From assembly GCA_958350755.1 (NCBI GenBank), contig CATWID010000086.1, positions 1 through 5,589 on the forward strand: a stretch of 5,589 bases of DNA, read 5' to 3'. This DNA is from an uncultured Collinsella sp. GTDB lineage: Bacteria > Actinomycetota > Coriobacteriia > Coriobacteriales > Coriobacteriaceae. Below the pieces are notes generated by a model that saw nothing but the letters and a program-made list of their open reading frames with translations, was not told where the DNA came from and searched no databases. Shown here in pieces: positions 1-5,527 of the stretch (positions within the stretch are counted from its first letter, which is position 1; each line of letters opens with the position of its first letter). A program made the position numbers and the translations under genes.

Positions 1-2
1 AA

Positions 3-167
3 GAGCTCCTCGTCCACTGCGCGCGCCTTATCGTGTGCCCCGCCGCCTTCGGCACCATTAACGCCCGCAACGCAGAGCTCGTCGAGTTCGCACGCTCGCA
101 CGGTATCGAGGTCATGCGAGCGTGCGAAGGCGCATCGGAGGATTCCCAATTGGGGTGGAAAGGATAA
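3..167 (+). CDS. C-terminal end of an unrecognised protein (5' end outside window)
   Basis: This frame is open from the window edge to a TAA at 165-167 and gives 54 residues of protein-like sequence. I do not recognise the family. The visible part reads as alpha/beta: a hydrophobic strand (ARLIVCPAAFGT), then a helix-like stretch (NARNAELVEFARSHGI), then a short strand (IEVMRA) and a polar tail ending LGWKG. A strand followed by a Gly-Thr turn, a helix and 'GI-x-V' resembles the end of a Rossmann-like domain, for example the SLOG/DprA-like nucleotide-binding group, but that is a guess from pattern only. The other two plus frames are either closed (stop within the first 60 bases) or low-complexity Ser/Arg. 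A transposase scar begins within about 30 bases of the stop, so the present C-terminus may or may not be the original one. Confidence 0.55.
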   Translation, partial: ELLVHCARLIVCPAAFGTINARNAELVEFARSHGIEVMRACEGASEDSQLGWKG

Positions 168-184
168 ACTGGACTTTCTTTTAA

Positions 185-424
185 GGATCCTCAGGCTACA
201 GCTCCTACGCCGGCGAGGTCTACAAGGCGCCGGAGAACCTCGTAAACAGGAATTTCCACGCCGACGAGCCCAACCTGCTGTGGCTCACCGACATCACCGA
301 GTTCAGGCTCCCGGGCGGCGAGAAGGTCTACCTGAGCCCGGTCATCGACTGCTTCGGCGGGATGCTCGTCGCCTGGTCGATCGGGCTGCACCCCGACAAG
401 CGCCTCGCGAACTCGAGCCTGCGC
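185..424 (+). pseudogene. IS3-family transposase (OrfB, integrase-core) fragment
   Basis: The frame opens after a TAA at 182-184 and encodes about 80 residues that match the start of the integrase core of IS3-family OrfB transposases. Visible family features in order are YSSYAGE (from 197), a PENLVNRNFHAD segment, LWLTDITEF with the first catalytic Asp, then YLSPVIDCFGGM, AWSIG and LANSSL. The match stops at about 420-424. The second catalytic Asp (usually in an HSDRG-type motif) and the Glu are absent, as are the N-terminal helix-turn-helix part and OrfA. There is no start codon or ribosome binding site in a sensible place, and no terminal inverted repeats are visible. It is therefore a dead internal fragment, not a mobile element able to move. 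After 424 the frame stays open only as antisense of the tetR gene. Family assignment is by recognition of motifs; the exact IS name cannot be given. Confidence 0.85.
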
Positions 425-1036
425 CTAATCCAAGCGAGATTCCAGACTCGACAGGCCATTGAGAGTCAGGTCGTTGGCGACCTCCGAGACGCGCTCGATA
501 GGAACCGAGCCGTCAGACAGCGCCCATGTGCGATAGATTCCGATAATACCCGACAGCAAAAACGCCAGATAGTAGTCGAACATCTCGTCCTTGAGACCGT
601 GGGGCAGCAGATCGCGCTCGGCAATCTCGTGCTCGAGCGGCGCACGAAGACGAGCCATAAAATCATCGAGCGGAATGTTCTCGATCAGCTGACGATTGAG
701 CACCAGGTTGTTGCACAGCGCCTCGTTAACGGTTTTAAAGAAGGTCGCCGCCGCGCCCAGGGCGCGCTCGTTGGTGTCACCGTCCATGGAAGCAAGCGTT
801 TTCTCGACCGAGTCGACAATCATCTCCACCACATCGACGGCAATGGCATCGAGCAAGCCATCAACCGTACCAAAGTGCACGTAGAAGGTTTTACGGTCGA
901 CATTGGCCTCGCGCGCGATGGCACTCACCGTAATGTCTGCCAGCGGCTTTTCCATGAGCAAGCGCTCAAAAGCGGAAAGGATGGCATTGCGGCTGCGAAC
1001 GATACGGCGATCAATACGCGGTTTACTGGTGGCCAT
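425..1036 (-). CDS. TetR/AcrR-family transcriptional regulator
   Basis: The 203-residue protein has the usual TetR length and layout. Residues 11-65 form the N-terminal DNA-binding domain: a first helix (SRNAILSAFERLL), then the helix-turn-helix ITVSAIAREANVDRKTFYVHFGT with the typical T-FY-HF signature, followed by the linking helix GLLDAI. The C-terminal ligand/dimer part (about 70-203) includes FDYYLAFLLSGIIGIYRTW, common in AcrR-type regulators; the ligand is unknown. I chose the ATG at 1034-1036 because AAGGG lies about 8 bases upstream; the upstream in-frame ATG at 1061-1063 (nine more residues) has no good ribosome binding site. The gene follows the membrane-protein gene on the same strand with a gap of 116 bases and no terminator between, so they may be co-transcribed. 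A perfect inverted repeat at 1080-1103 is a candidate self-operator. Its TAG stop lies at the very edge of a transposase fragment and no terminator follows, so the native 3' flank was probably replaced. Confidence 0.93.
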   Translation of the reverse strand: MATSKPRIDRRIVRSRNAILSAFERLLMEKPLADITVSAIAREANVDRKTFYVHFGTVDGLLDAIAVDVVEMIVDSVEKTLASMDGDTNERALGAAATFFKTVNEALCNNLVLNRQLIENIPLDDFMARLRAPLEHEIAERDLLPHGLKDEMFDYYLAFLLSGIIGIYRTWALSDGSVPIERVSEVANDLTLNGLSSLESRLD

Positions 1037-1079
1037 GGGTGTGTCCCTTCGATATGCGAGCATTCATCAACAGATGAGA

Positions 1080-1103
1080 GATAATCTACGTAAGAGGATT
1101 ATC
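1080..1103. promoter_or_regulatory. Inverted repeat, candidate TetR operator
   Basis: GATAATC (1080-1086) and GATTATC (1097-1103) are perfect inverted 7-base arms separated by 10 bases, the spacer containing a TACGTA palindrome that is not concentric with the arms. The site ends 44 bases upstream of the chosen tetR start, in the gap between the membrane-protein gene and tetR. TetR-family repressors commonly bind a palindrome in their own promoter region, so an autoregulatory operator is the simplest reading. No convincing -35/-10 pair could be placed around it, and binding is inferred, not shown. Confidence 0.45.
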
Positions 1104-1152
1104 CCCCATACAGCTCAAATATGCCCCGCATCATGAAGAACGCACGACTGCC

Positions 1153-2460
1153 CTACCGCGACTTAGGGTGCTTCTTCTTATTGAGCGCCGACGGAGATAC
1201 GCGGATACCGTCGCCCGTCTGGCGCACATAGGCTTTATGAGCCGGCTTAGCGGTCCCAGAAGCCTTCTGAGCGTGCTTCCTGGGATCAACGGTAACAGCA
1301 TTCGTGGGGTGCGGCTTAGTGGGCGCAGAGGGCGTCTGAGGCTCGCGGCCGAGTTTGCGCATCACGCGATCCCAGCGCGCATGGATGCTCTCGTTGTGGG
1401 CGCTCTTAAGTCCCAGCAGGGGCGCAGCCAAAATGGTCGGCGCAATAAACGTAATGAGGCGCCACAGCAGATAGCCGGCGGTCGAAGCCGACCCAAAGAA
1501 ATGACCCAAGAACAAAGCAAAGCCGCCCTCAGCGCCACCAGTTCCACCGGGCAAGGGAACCGCAGAGCTCAGCAGCTGGACAAAGGCGCTCGCGGCCATG
1601 ACCGAGAAAAAGTCGACCTCGTGATGGCCAAAGGCAAGCATCAGGAAATACGGAACCAGATAGAAAAACGCGAGCTGCAGCATGGTGATAAACACGGTGA
1701 GCAGCATGGACGAAAAATGTCCGGCCGAAAGCTTGAACTTCTCGGAGAAGGAGTAGATCTCGCCGTCGACAAACGTGCGCCATCCCTCGATCTTAGTGGC
1801 CGAGACACCTATGCGCTCGAGCCAATTGATGATGCAATGGGCAACGCGCGTGACGGTCTTAGGCATGAGCGCGACGGCGAAGATGCCCAGCAAGATGCAG
1901 CAATGCCCACCAAAGCTAAAGACGCACAGCAGCGTCATGTCGCCATAGCGCTCGGCAAAAAACGGCATGCGAGCAAGCAGTAGGATAGCCCCCCAGGCAA
2001 CGAGGCCAAACTGGTACACGATAAAGCGCGTGAACTGCGTGGCTCCGGCCTCGCCGACATTTTGGCCCGCCTTGGTCAGGCGGTAGATCTGGGCGGGAGT
2101 CGAGCCCATCATCATAGGCGTGAGGTTGCCAAAGAAGATGCCACTCGCCTCGACCGAGATCAGGTCGCGAATGCCGACGGGTGAATTGGGGTCAAGCCAT
2201 ACGGCGATCGCATAGGCCACAATGCCAAAGAACAGATACATGAACATGCAAAGACACGCGACAAAGAGCCATGACGCCTGCACGCTCGACATAGCGGCCC
2301 AGAACTGCCCCATCTGCCCGGTTACCACCAGATAGACAATATAACCCACCAGCACGACGCCGATAAAGATGGCGCCGCGGCGTGCGCTCTTATTGTCATC
2401 TCCGCCCGAGGCCTCAACCTCGACCTGGGGCTTAGACGTATGCTGAGAGGACTCCGTCAT
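1153..2460 (-). CDS. YbhN/LPG-synthase-TM-family integral membrane protein (flippase-like domain)
   Basis: The 435-residue protein belongs to the lysylphosphatidylglycerol synthase transmembrane-region family (also called UPF0104/YbhN or flippase-like). About eight hydrophobic segments are seen near residues 29-48, 62-88, 104-118, 143-163, 174-199, 251-278, 284-302 and 327-351. Family motifs are the loop GNLTPMMMGSTPAQIYRL (111-128), with its Pro-Gly-x-x-Pro arrangement, and PLPGGTGGAEGGF (302-314). There is no catalytic aminoacyl-transfer (MprF C-terminal) domain, so the protein should not be called a phosphatidylglycerol lysyltransferase; lipid or lipid-linked substrate transport is a family-level guess. 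The N-terminus (1-28) is polar; the C-terminus (about 352-435) is a long, Lys/Pro/Ala-rich tail, probably disordered and cytosolic. The ATG at 2458-2460 is preceded by AAGGAG four bases away; the longer form starting at 2526 has no comparable site. It is likely the first gene of a unit with tetR. Confidence 0.88.
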   Translation of the reverse strand: MTESSQHTSKPQVEVEASGGDDNKSARRGAIFIGVVLVGYIVYLVVTGQMGQFWAAMSSVQASWLFVACLCMFMYLFFGIVAYAIAVWLDPNSPVGIRDLISVEASGIFFGNLTPMMMGSTPAQIYRLTKAGQNVGEAGATQFTRFIVYQFGLVAWGAILLLARMPFFAERYGDMTLLCVFSFGGHCCILLGIFAVALMPKTVTRVAHCIINWLERIGVSATKIEGWRTFVDGEIYSFSEKFKLSAGHFSSMLLTVFITMLQLAFFYLVPYFLMLAFGHHEVDFFSVMAASAFVQLLSSAVPLPGGTGGAEGGFALFLGHFFGSASTAGYLLWRLITFIAPTILAAPLLGLKSAHNESIHARWDRVMRKLGREPQTPSAPTKPHPTNAVTVDPRKHAQKASGTAKPAHKAYVRQTGDGIRVSPSALNKKKHPKSR

Positions 2461-2493
2461 GAGACTCCTTCTAACAGTCAAAATATCTTGGTT

Positions 2494-2499
2494 ATTGTA
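2494..2499 (-). promoter_or_regulatory. Candidate -10 box for the membrane-protein gene
   Basis: TACAAT on the minus strand lies 33 bases upstream of the ATG at 2460 and matches the consensus TATAAT at five of six positions. It would place the transcription start near 2487 with a leader of about 27 bases. No good -35 is present at 16-18 bases (the best there are GTTCTT or TTCTTC), so this is only a position-based suggestion. The whole 2461-2568 gap otherwise contains just the ribosome binding site and the tail of the upstream terminator. Confidence 0.3.
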
Positions 2500-2568
2500 C
2501 CCGTAAGGGCCATAGGAAGAACGCAAAGCTCTGGTTCAAACGGGAATTGCAGACGGTTGTTTGGAAAT

Positions 2569-2600
2569 AAAAAACCCGGGCTTCCATGGGAAGACCGGGT
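2569..2600 (-). terminator. Rho-independent terminator after the tRNA-Glu pair
   Basis: On the minus strand, ACCCGG, one mismatch, then CTTCC forms the left arm; loop of three bases; then GGAAG, the mismatch, and CCGGGT, followed directly by a run of six T, then A and TTT. The stem is 11 pairs with one internal mismatch. It begins 11 bases after the CCA end of the second tRNA (2611), exactly where a terminator for the tRNA transcript is expected. Confidence 0.9.
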
Positions 2601-2610
2601 ATCAGATGCG

Positions 2611-2687
2611 TGGTAGCCCGTACCAGATTCGAACTGGTGATCTCCGCCTTGAGAGGGCGGCGTCCTAAACCGCTAGACGAACGGGCC
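2611..2687 (-). tRNA. tRNA-Glu (anticodon CTC), distal copy
   Basis: The 77-base sequence folds as a full cloverleaf on the minus strand: acceptor arm GGCCCGT with ACGGGCT, D arm GTCT/GGAC, anticodon stem CCGCC/GGCGG with loop CTCTCAA, five-base variable loop, and T arm ACCAG/CTGGT with loop TTCGAAT. The anticodon CTC reads GAG (glutamate). The discriminator is A, and the CCA end is encoded. The first acceptor pair is G1-U72, a wobble pair where G-C is usual. It is identical to the other copy and separated from it by 22 bases; the terminator follows immediately. Confidence 0.97.
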
Positions 2688-2709
2688 ATAGACCTCAGCA
2701 GAAAAGAAG

Positions 2710-2786
2710 TGGTAGCCCGTACCAGATTCGAACTGGTGATCTCCGCCTTGAGAGGGCGGCGTCCTAAACCGCTAGACGAACGGGCC
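2710..2786 (-). tRNA. tRNA-Glu (anticodon CTC), promoter-proximal copy
   Basis: This copy is identical over all 77 bases to the one at 2611-2687, with the same CTC anticodon, A discriminator, encoded CCA and G1-U72 acceptor pair. One extra base on each side is also shared, so the direct repeat is 79 bases (2709-2787 and 2610-2688). It is transcribed first, about 25 bases from the predicted start site. The short 22-base spacer implies one precursor that needs endonucleolytic separation. The upstream gene on the same strand is the CCA-adding enzyme, 127 bases away. Confidence 0.97.
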
Positions 2787-2820
2787 ACATGACATCTGCA
2801 CTGCCGTGCTGCGAGGAAAT

Positions 2821-2849
2821 ATATTACGGGACAAAAAACATCAGCGCAA
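2821..2849 (-). promoter_or_regulatory. Candidate promoter of the tRNA-Glu pair
   Basis: On the minus strand a -35-like TTGCGC (2844-2849) is separated by 17 bases from a -10-like TAATAT (2821-2826); an overlapping TATATT (2818-2823) matches the consensus better but at a spacing of 20. A GC-rich stretch follows, as is common for stable-RNA promoters. The transcription start would fall near 2811, about 25 bases before the first tRNA. Hexamer matches are moderate (3/6 and 4/6), so the support is mostly position. Confidence 0.4.
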
Positions 2850-2913
2850 GAAGAAATTCCAAATTGCCGAAAAATTGTCGACAGGTTATGGAACGCGCAG
2901 GTCAACTAATTAG

Positions 2914-4308
2914 CTAATTCAAGTTGAGATGAACCAAAAGGGTTTCGCGATCGTTGGGGATGTTGTCCTCGATAACGGCTTCGAGGGCGGCGTTGAGTAG
3001 CTGGCCTAGCTCGGGCCCCGGCTTCACACCGGCACGAATCAAGTCGCCGCCGTTGATAGCAAGCATCTTGAGCGAATAGGGCTCCCCCGCCTCCAACAAA
3101 TCATGGGCGAGTGAGCGCATCTCTTCGATCGTCTCGACGTAATAGAAGCACGACGGCGCCTTGCCCAGCGTGTCGGCACGCTTAAGGTCCATAAGCTCGT
3201 CCATCAGGCGCGGCGTATCGACGCCCTCGCCCGAAAGCAAGCGCATCATATTGAGCAAGCAGGAGCGCTCGGGGCGCAGCGGCTTGTCGTGGTACTTAAT
3301 GAGCAGGCACACGTCGCGGACCAAGTCGTGCGAAAGCGCCAAGCGATCCATGATGGCGCGCGCCTTCTTGGCCCCGAGCTCGGGGTGACCGTAAAAGTGG
3401 CCGCTGCCCGCATGGTCGACCGTAAAGCAATCGGGCTTGGAAACGTCGTGCAAAAACGCCGCCCACATTAGGCTCATTGAGGGTGTAAAGCCGTCGCACA
3501 GCGCCAACTCCCCCGCCACCGTCAGCACACGGGCGATATGCTCGTAAACGTTAAACGCATGATAGACGCTGCGCTGATCAAACCCGCGAGCGGACGCGAG
3601 CTCGGGCACGGCGGCGCAAACAAGCTCGGGGTAGCGCAGCATCGCGTCTCCCCCGTGGCCCGTCGAAAGGATGCCCTCGAGCTCAATGCCCACGCGCTCG
3701 CGCGCCACAGCATCGAGCAGCGGCGCGCACTCGGCAAGCGCCTGTTTGGTCCTAGGCTCGATCATAAAATCCAGACGGCAGGCAAAACGCACCGCGCGCA
3801 GCATGCGAAGCGCGTCCTCGTTAAAACGACGCTTGGGATCTCCAACAGCGCGGATGAGCTTACGCTTCAGGTCGCCCTGGCCATCGTAGCGGTCGACAAG
3901 ACCGCGCTCAGGATGCCAGGCCATAGCGTTAACGGTAAAGTCACGACGCGCCAGATCGTCCTCAAGCGACGCCGCACGCTCCACACTCTGGGGATGGCGA
4001 CCATCGGTGTAAAAGCCATCCAGACGGTACGTGGTGACCTCGATACGCTCGCCATCGGAAATAGCCGTGATTCCGCCAAATTTAATGCCGGACTCCACAA
4101 CCGCGATGCCGGCGGCCTCGAGCGCCGCTTTGGACTCCTGCCACAGGCCGCTACAGCACATATCAACATCGTGGCTGGGGCACCCCATCAGGGCGTCGCG
4201 CACCCAACCGCCCACGTACCAAGCCTCAAGACCAGCCGCCTCAAGCGCGCGCAGGACGCACAGGGACGCATCGGACGGTTGAGTACCGTTGAGCGAAACA
4301 TTGCACAT
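2914..4308 (-). CDS. cca: CCA tRNA nucleotidyltransferase (CCA-adding enzyme, class II, with HD domain)
   Basis: The 464-residue protein adds or repairs the 3'-terminal CCA of tRNAs using CTP and ATP. Class II (poly(A)-polymerase-like) motifs are all in order: YVGGWVRDALMG (31-42) with the metal-binding DVD (Asp47, Asp49), the motif B RRDFTVNAMAW (121-131), the EDALRMLRAVRFA template motif (164-176) and ERVGIELEGIL (204-214). A C-terminal HD domain is present (FLHDVSKPD, His287-Asp288, with GHPELG at 307-312), as in many bacterial homologues with phosphohydrolase activity. Length and order fit a complete enzyme. The ATG at 4306-4308 is preceded by AGGAGG eight bases upstream, a near-ideal ribosome binding site, and the homology starts just after; the longer frame back to 4386 lacks such a site. 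An upstream terminator (4446-4481) separates it from pfkB. No terminator is seen between it and the tRNA-Glu genes, so readthrough into them is possible. Whether it adds CCA alone or only A cannot be read here. Confidence 0.94.
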   Translation of the reverse strand: MCNVSLNGTQPSDASLCVLRALEAAGLEAWYVGGWVRDALMGCPSHDVDMCCSGLWQESKAALEAAGIAVVESGIKFGGITAISDGERIEVTTYRLDGFYTDGRHPQSVERAASLEDDLARRDFTVNAMAWHPERGLVDRYDGQGDLKRKLIRAVGDPKRRFNEDALRMLRAVRFACRLDFMIEPRTKQALAECAPLLDAVARERVGIELEGILSTGHGGDAMLRYPELVCAAVPELASARGFDQRSVYHAFNVYEHIARVLTVAGELALCDGFTPSMSLMWAAFLHDVSKPDCFTVDHAGSGHFYGHPELGAKKARAIMDRLALSHDLVRDVCLLIKYHDKPLRPERSCLLNMMRLLSGEGVDTPRLMDELMDLKRADTLGKAPSCFYYVETIEEMRSLAHDLLEAGEPYSLKMLAINGGDLIRAGVKPGPELGQLLNAALEAVIEDNIPNDRETLLVHLNLN

Positions 4309-4445
4309 GCCTATGGCCTCCTGCACTTGTGAGCATAAATCGATGGTTCTCAAGAAGTCTAACAAGAAACGAGAAAACACGCACACGCAATCGCGTTGTC
4401 GATTAGATAAATCGAGACAGCAGACGCCACATACGTTCAGCGCGC
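4309..4445 (-). promoter_or_regulatory. Upstream region of cca, presumably holding its promoter
   Basis: The gap between the pfkB terminator and cca must contain the cca promoter, because the terminator should stop transcription from pfkB. The best pair I can place on the minus strand is TAGACT followed 18 bases later by TATGCT, which would start transcription shortly before the AGGAGG site; the match is weak. A six-base inverted repeat TCGATT/AATCGA lies at 4399-4404 and 4410-4415 with a five-base loop; its role is unknown. Confidence 0.3.
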
Positions 4446-4481
4446 AAAAAACACCCGCCTTGGTAATCCAAAGCGGGTGTT
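4446..4481 (-). terminator. Rho-independent terminator after pfkB
   Basis: On the minus strand AACACCCGC, one mismatch and TTGG-type pairs make a long stem: nine pairs (4450-4458 with 4473-4481), one A/C mismatch, four more pairs, and a four-base loop at 4464-4467. A run of six T (complement of 4446-4451, partly within the stem) follows. It starts 22 bases after the pfkB stop codon and should end the kinase transcript before cca. Confidence 0.92.
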
Positions 4482-4503
4482 CGGCAACGACGTATCGATG
4501 CTG

Positions 4504-5436
4504 CTAGCAGACCTGGCGAACCTCAATGTGCTTCATATATTCGTCCACCTTGGCAAAATCGCCCAGACCGGGGCACTCGACCACGTTGGCGCCGGTGGCC
4601 ATCGAAAGACGCAAGGCATCCTCAACACGCTCGGGGGCGTCGTGCCACACGGACAGGAAGGCGGCCAGCGAGGAATCGCCAGCGCAGACGGTCGACAGCA
4701 GCTTGACCTCAAAGGTGCGGTTGGCAAACCAGATATGCTCGCCGTTGGAGAAGTACGCACCGGCGCCACCGAGGGTCAGCAGTACGTTCTTGGCGCCCTT
4801 GGCGTGCAGCTCGGCCATAGCGCCCTTGACGGACTCGTCGTCGCCACCGCTCACCTTGATGCCAAAGATGTCGAGCAGCTCGTCGTCATTGGGCTTGATT
4901 AGCAGCGGCTCCATGGCAATGAGGTCTGCCAGCTGATGGCTCGAGATATCGAGGACGAACTCGGCCCCCTTGGCCTTGACGCGGCGCAGGACCTCGGCCA
5001 GGAAGCCCTCGGAAGTGTTGGGAGGCAGCGAGCCGCTGATGACCAGGCAGGTCATGTCATCGAGCGAATCGATAAGCTCAAACATCTCCTGCTCATTGGC
5101 CTCGTTGATGGCGGCACCGGCGTTGACCATGTTGTACTCGGTGTCGGGGCCGGCGTTGAGGAACACGTTGACGCGCGTGATGCCGTCGGTCCACACGGGC
5201 TTGACGGGCACGCCCAGGGCCTCAGCGCCCTTAACGATAAACTCGCCCGAGAAGCCGGCGAAGAAACCCAGGATCGTGGTGTCGACACCGTAGTGGTCAA
5301 GCGTAAACGAGACGTTGAGGCCCTTGCCGTTGGGCGTGTAGACGGCGTTGCGGGTACGCGTGACGGTGTTGGCGGCAAGGCCGTCGCAGGAGATGTTGTA
5401 GTCAATGGCGGGATTTGCAGTGAGCGTATAAATCAT
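4504..5436 (-). CDS. PfkB-family hexose-phosphate kinase, 1-phosphofructokinase type
   Basis: The 310-residue cytosolic kinase fits the 1-phosphofructokinase/tagatose-6-phosphate kinase branch of the PfkB (ribokinase-like) family, most likely converting fructose 1-phosphate and ATP to fructose 1,6-bisphosphate. Evidence: the N-terminus MIYTLTANPAIDY (strand and Asn-Pro-Ala-x-Asp typical of this branch), TPNGKGLNVS (34-43) for substrate binding, ISGSLPP (133-139), LIKPNDDEL (179-187), LTLGGAGA (220-227) and the catalytic loop AGDSSLAAF with Asp254 as base. The usual GAGD motif reads CAGD here (Cys251 for Gly), which is unusual. The gene is called fruK-like, not fruK, since no fructose PTS gene is in the window and LacC-like activity is possible. 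Start chosen at the ATG 5434-5436, with AAGGAA seven to eight bases upstream; the GTG at 5449-5451 would add five residues and overlap that site. Preceded by a TATAAT box and followed by its own terminator, so probably monocistronic at its 3' side. Confidence 0.9.
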   Translation of the reverse strand: MIYTLTANPAIDYNISCDGLAANTVTRTRNAVYTPNGKGLNVSFTLDHYGVDTTILGFFAGFSGEFIVKGAEALGVPVKPVWTDGITRVNVFLNAGPDTEYNMVNAGAAINEANEQEMFELIDSLDDMTCLVISGSLPPNTSEGFLAEVLRRVKAKGAEFVLDISSHQLADLIAMEPLLIKPNDDELLDIFGIKVSGGDDESVKGAMAELHAKGAKNVLLTLGGAGAYFSNGEHIWFANRTFEVKLLSTVCAGDSSLAAFLSVWHDAPERVEDALRLSMATGANVVECPGLGDFAKVDEYMKHIEVRQVC

Positions 5437-5470
5437 GAATGTTCCTTTCACGAAGCAACGTGTTAATGAA

Positions 5471-5499
5471 ATTATATTCCACGCATCGGCAAAAGGCTA
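5471..5499 (-). promoter_or_regulatory. Candidate promoter of the PfkB-family kinase gene
   Basis: A perfect TATAAT (minus strand, 5471-5476) lies 34 bases upstream of the ATG. At the standard 17-base spacing the -35 position reads TAGCCT (5494-5499), only 3/6, so activation by a regulator is possible. The transcription start would be near 5464 with a leader of about 28 bases. Inside that leader there is a small dyad CACG-6-CGTG (5449-5462) flanked by TTTCA and TGAAA that could be an operator, but this is speculative. Confidence 0.5.
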
Positions 5500-5527
5500 C
5501 AACAACTCGGTGAACGGTGTGGAAGCG

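Larger units (their letters stand above)
2610..2787. repeat. Tandem 79-bp direct repeat carrying the two tRNA-Glu genes
   Basis: The units 2610-2688 and 2709-2787 are identical and cover each tRNA plus one flanking base on either side. The 21-base spacer is not repeated elsewhere in the window. This is a recent local duplication or one kept uniform by gene conversion. Confidence 0.9.

Noticed and set aside
362..1084. Plus-strand open frame that joins the transposase fragment to the antisense of tetR
   Set aside because: Only the part before about 424 resembles a protein family; the rest is antisense to the TetR gene. A fusion protein is not supported.
1064..1152. Possible terminator between the membrane-protein gene and tetR
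   Set aside because: Only a four-pair stem (ATGC/GCAT) was found, with no T-run; the perfect inverted repeat there is spaced too widely and lacks a T-tract, so it fits an operator better.
1168..1983. Long plus-strand open frame (271 codons) opposite the membrane-protein gene
   Set aside because: The product is Arg/Gln-rich and without motifs, while the opposite strand encodes a clear multi-pass membrane protein.
1153..2460. Naming the membrane protein as phosphatidylglycerol lysyltransferase (MprF)
   Set aside because: It has only the membrane domain; the C-terminal aminoacyl-transferase domain of MprF is missing.
2610..2787. Two identical repeats with a short spacer as a CRISPR-like array
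   Set aside because: The units are full tRNA cloverleaves, with only two copies and no cas genes.
2492..2905. Minus-strand open frame of 137 codons across the tRNA region, with an apparent internal protein repeat
   Set aside because: The repeat is the translation of the two identical tRNA-Glu genes; there is no ribosome binding site and the region includes the terminator.
2908..2919. 12-bp palindrome AATTAGCTAATT across the cca stop codon
   Set aside because: It is short and AT-rich, has no T-tract following and is likely chance; it does not form a terminator.
3538..4332. Long plus-strand open frame (264 codons) opposite cca
   Set aside because: It lies fully antisense to a clear CCA-adding enzyme, its protein has no recognisable domain, and such shadows are common in GC-rich genes.
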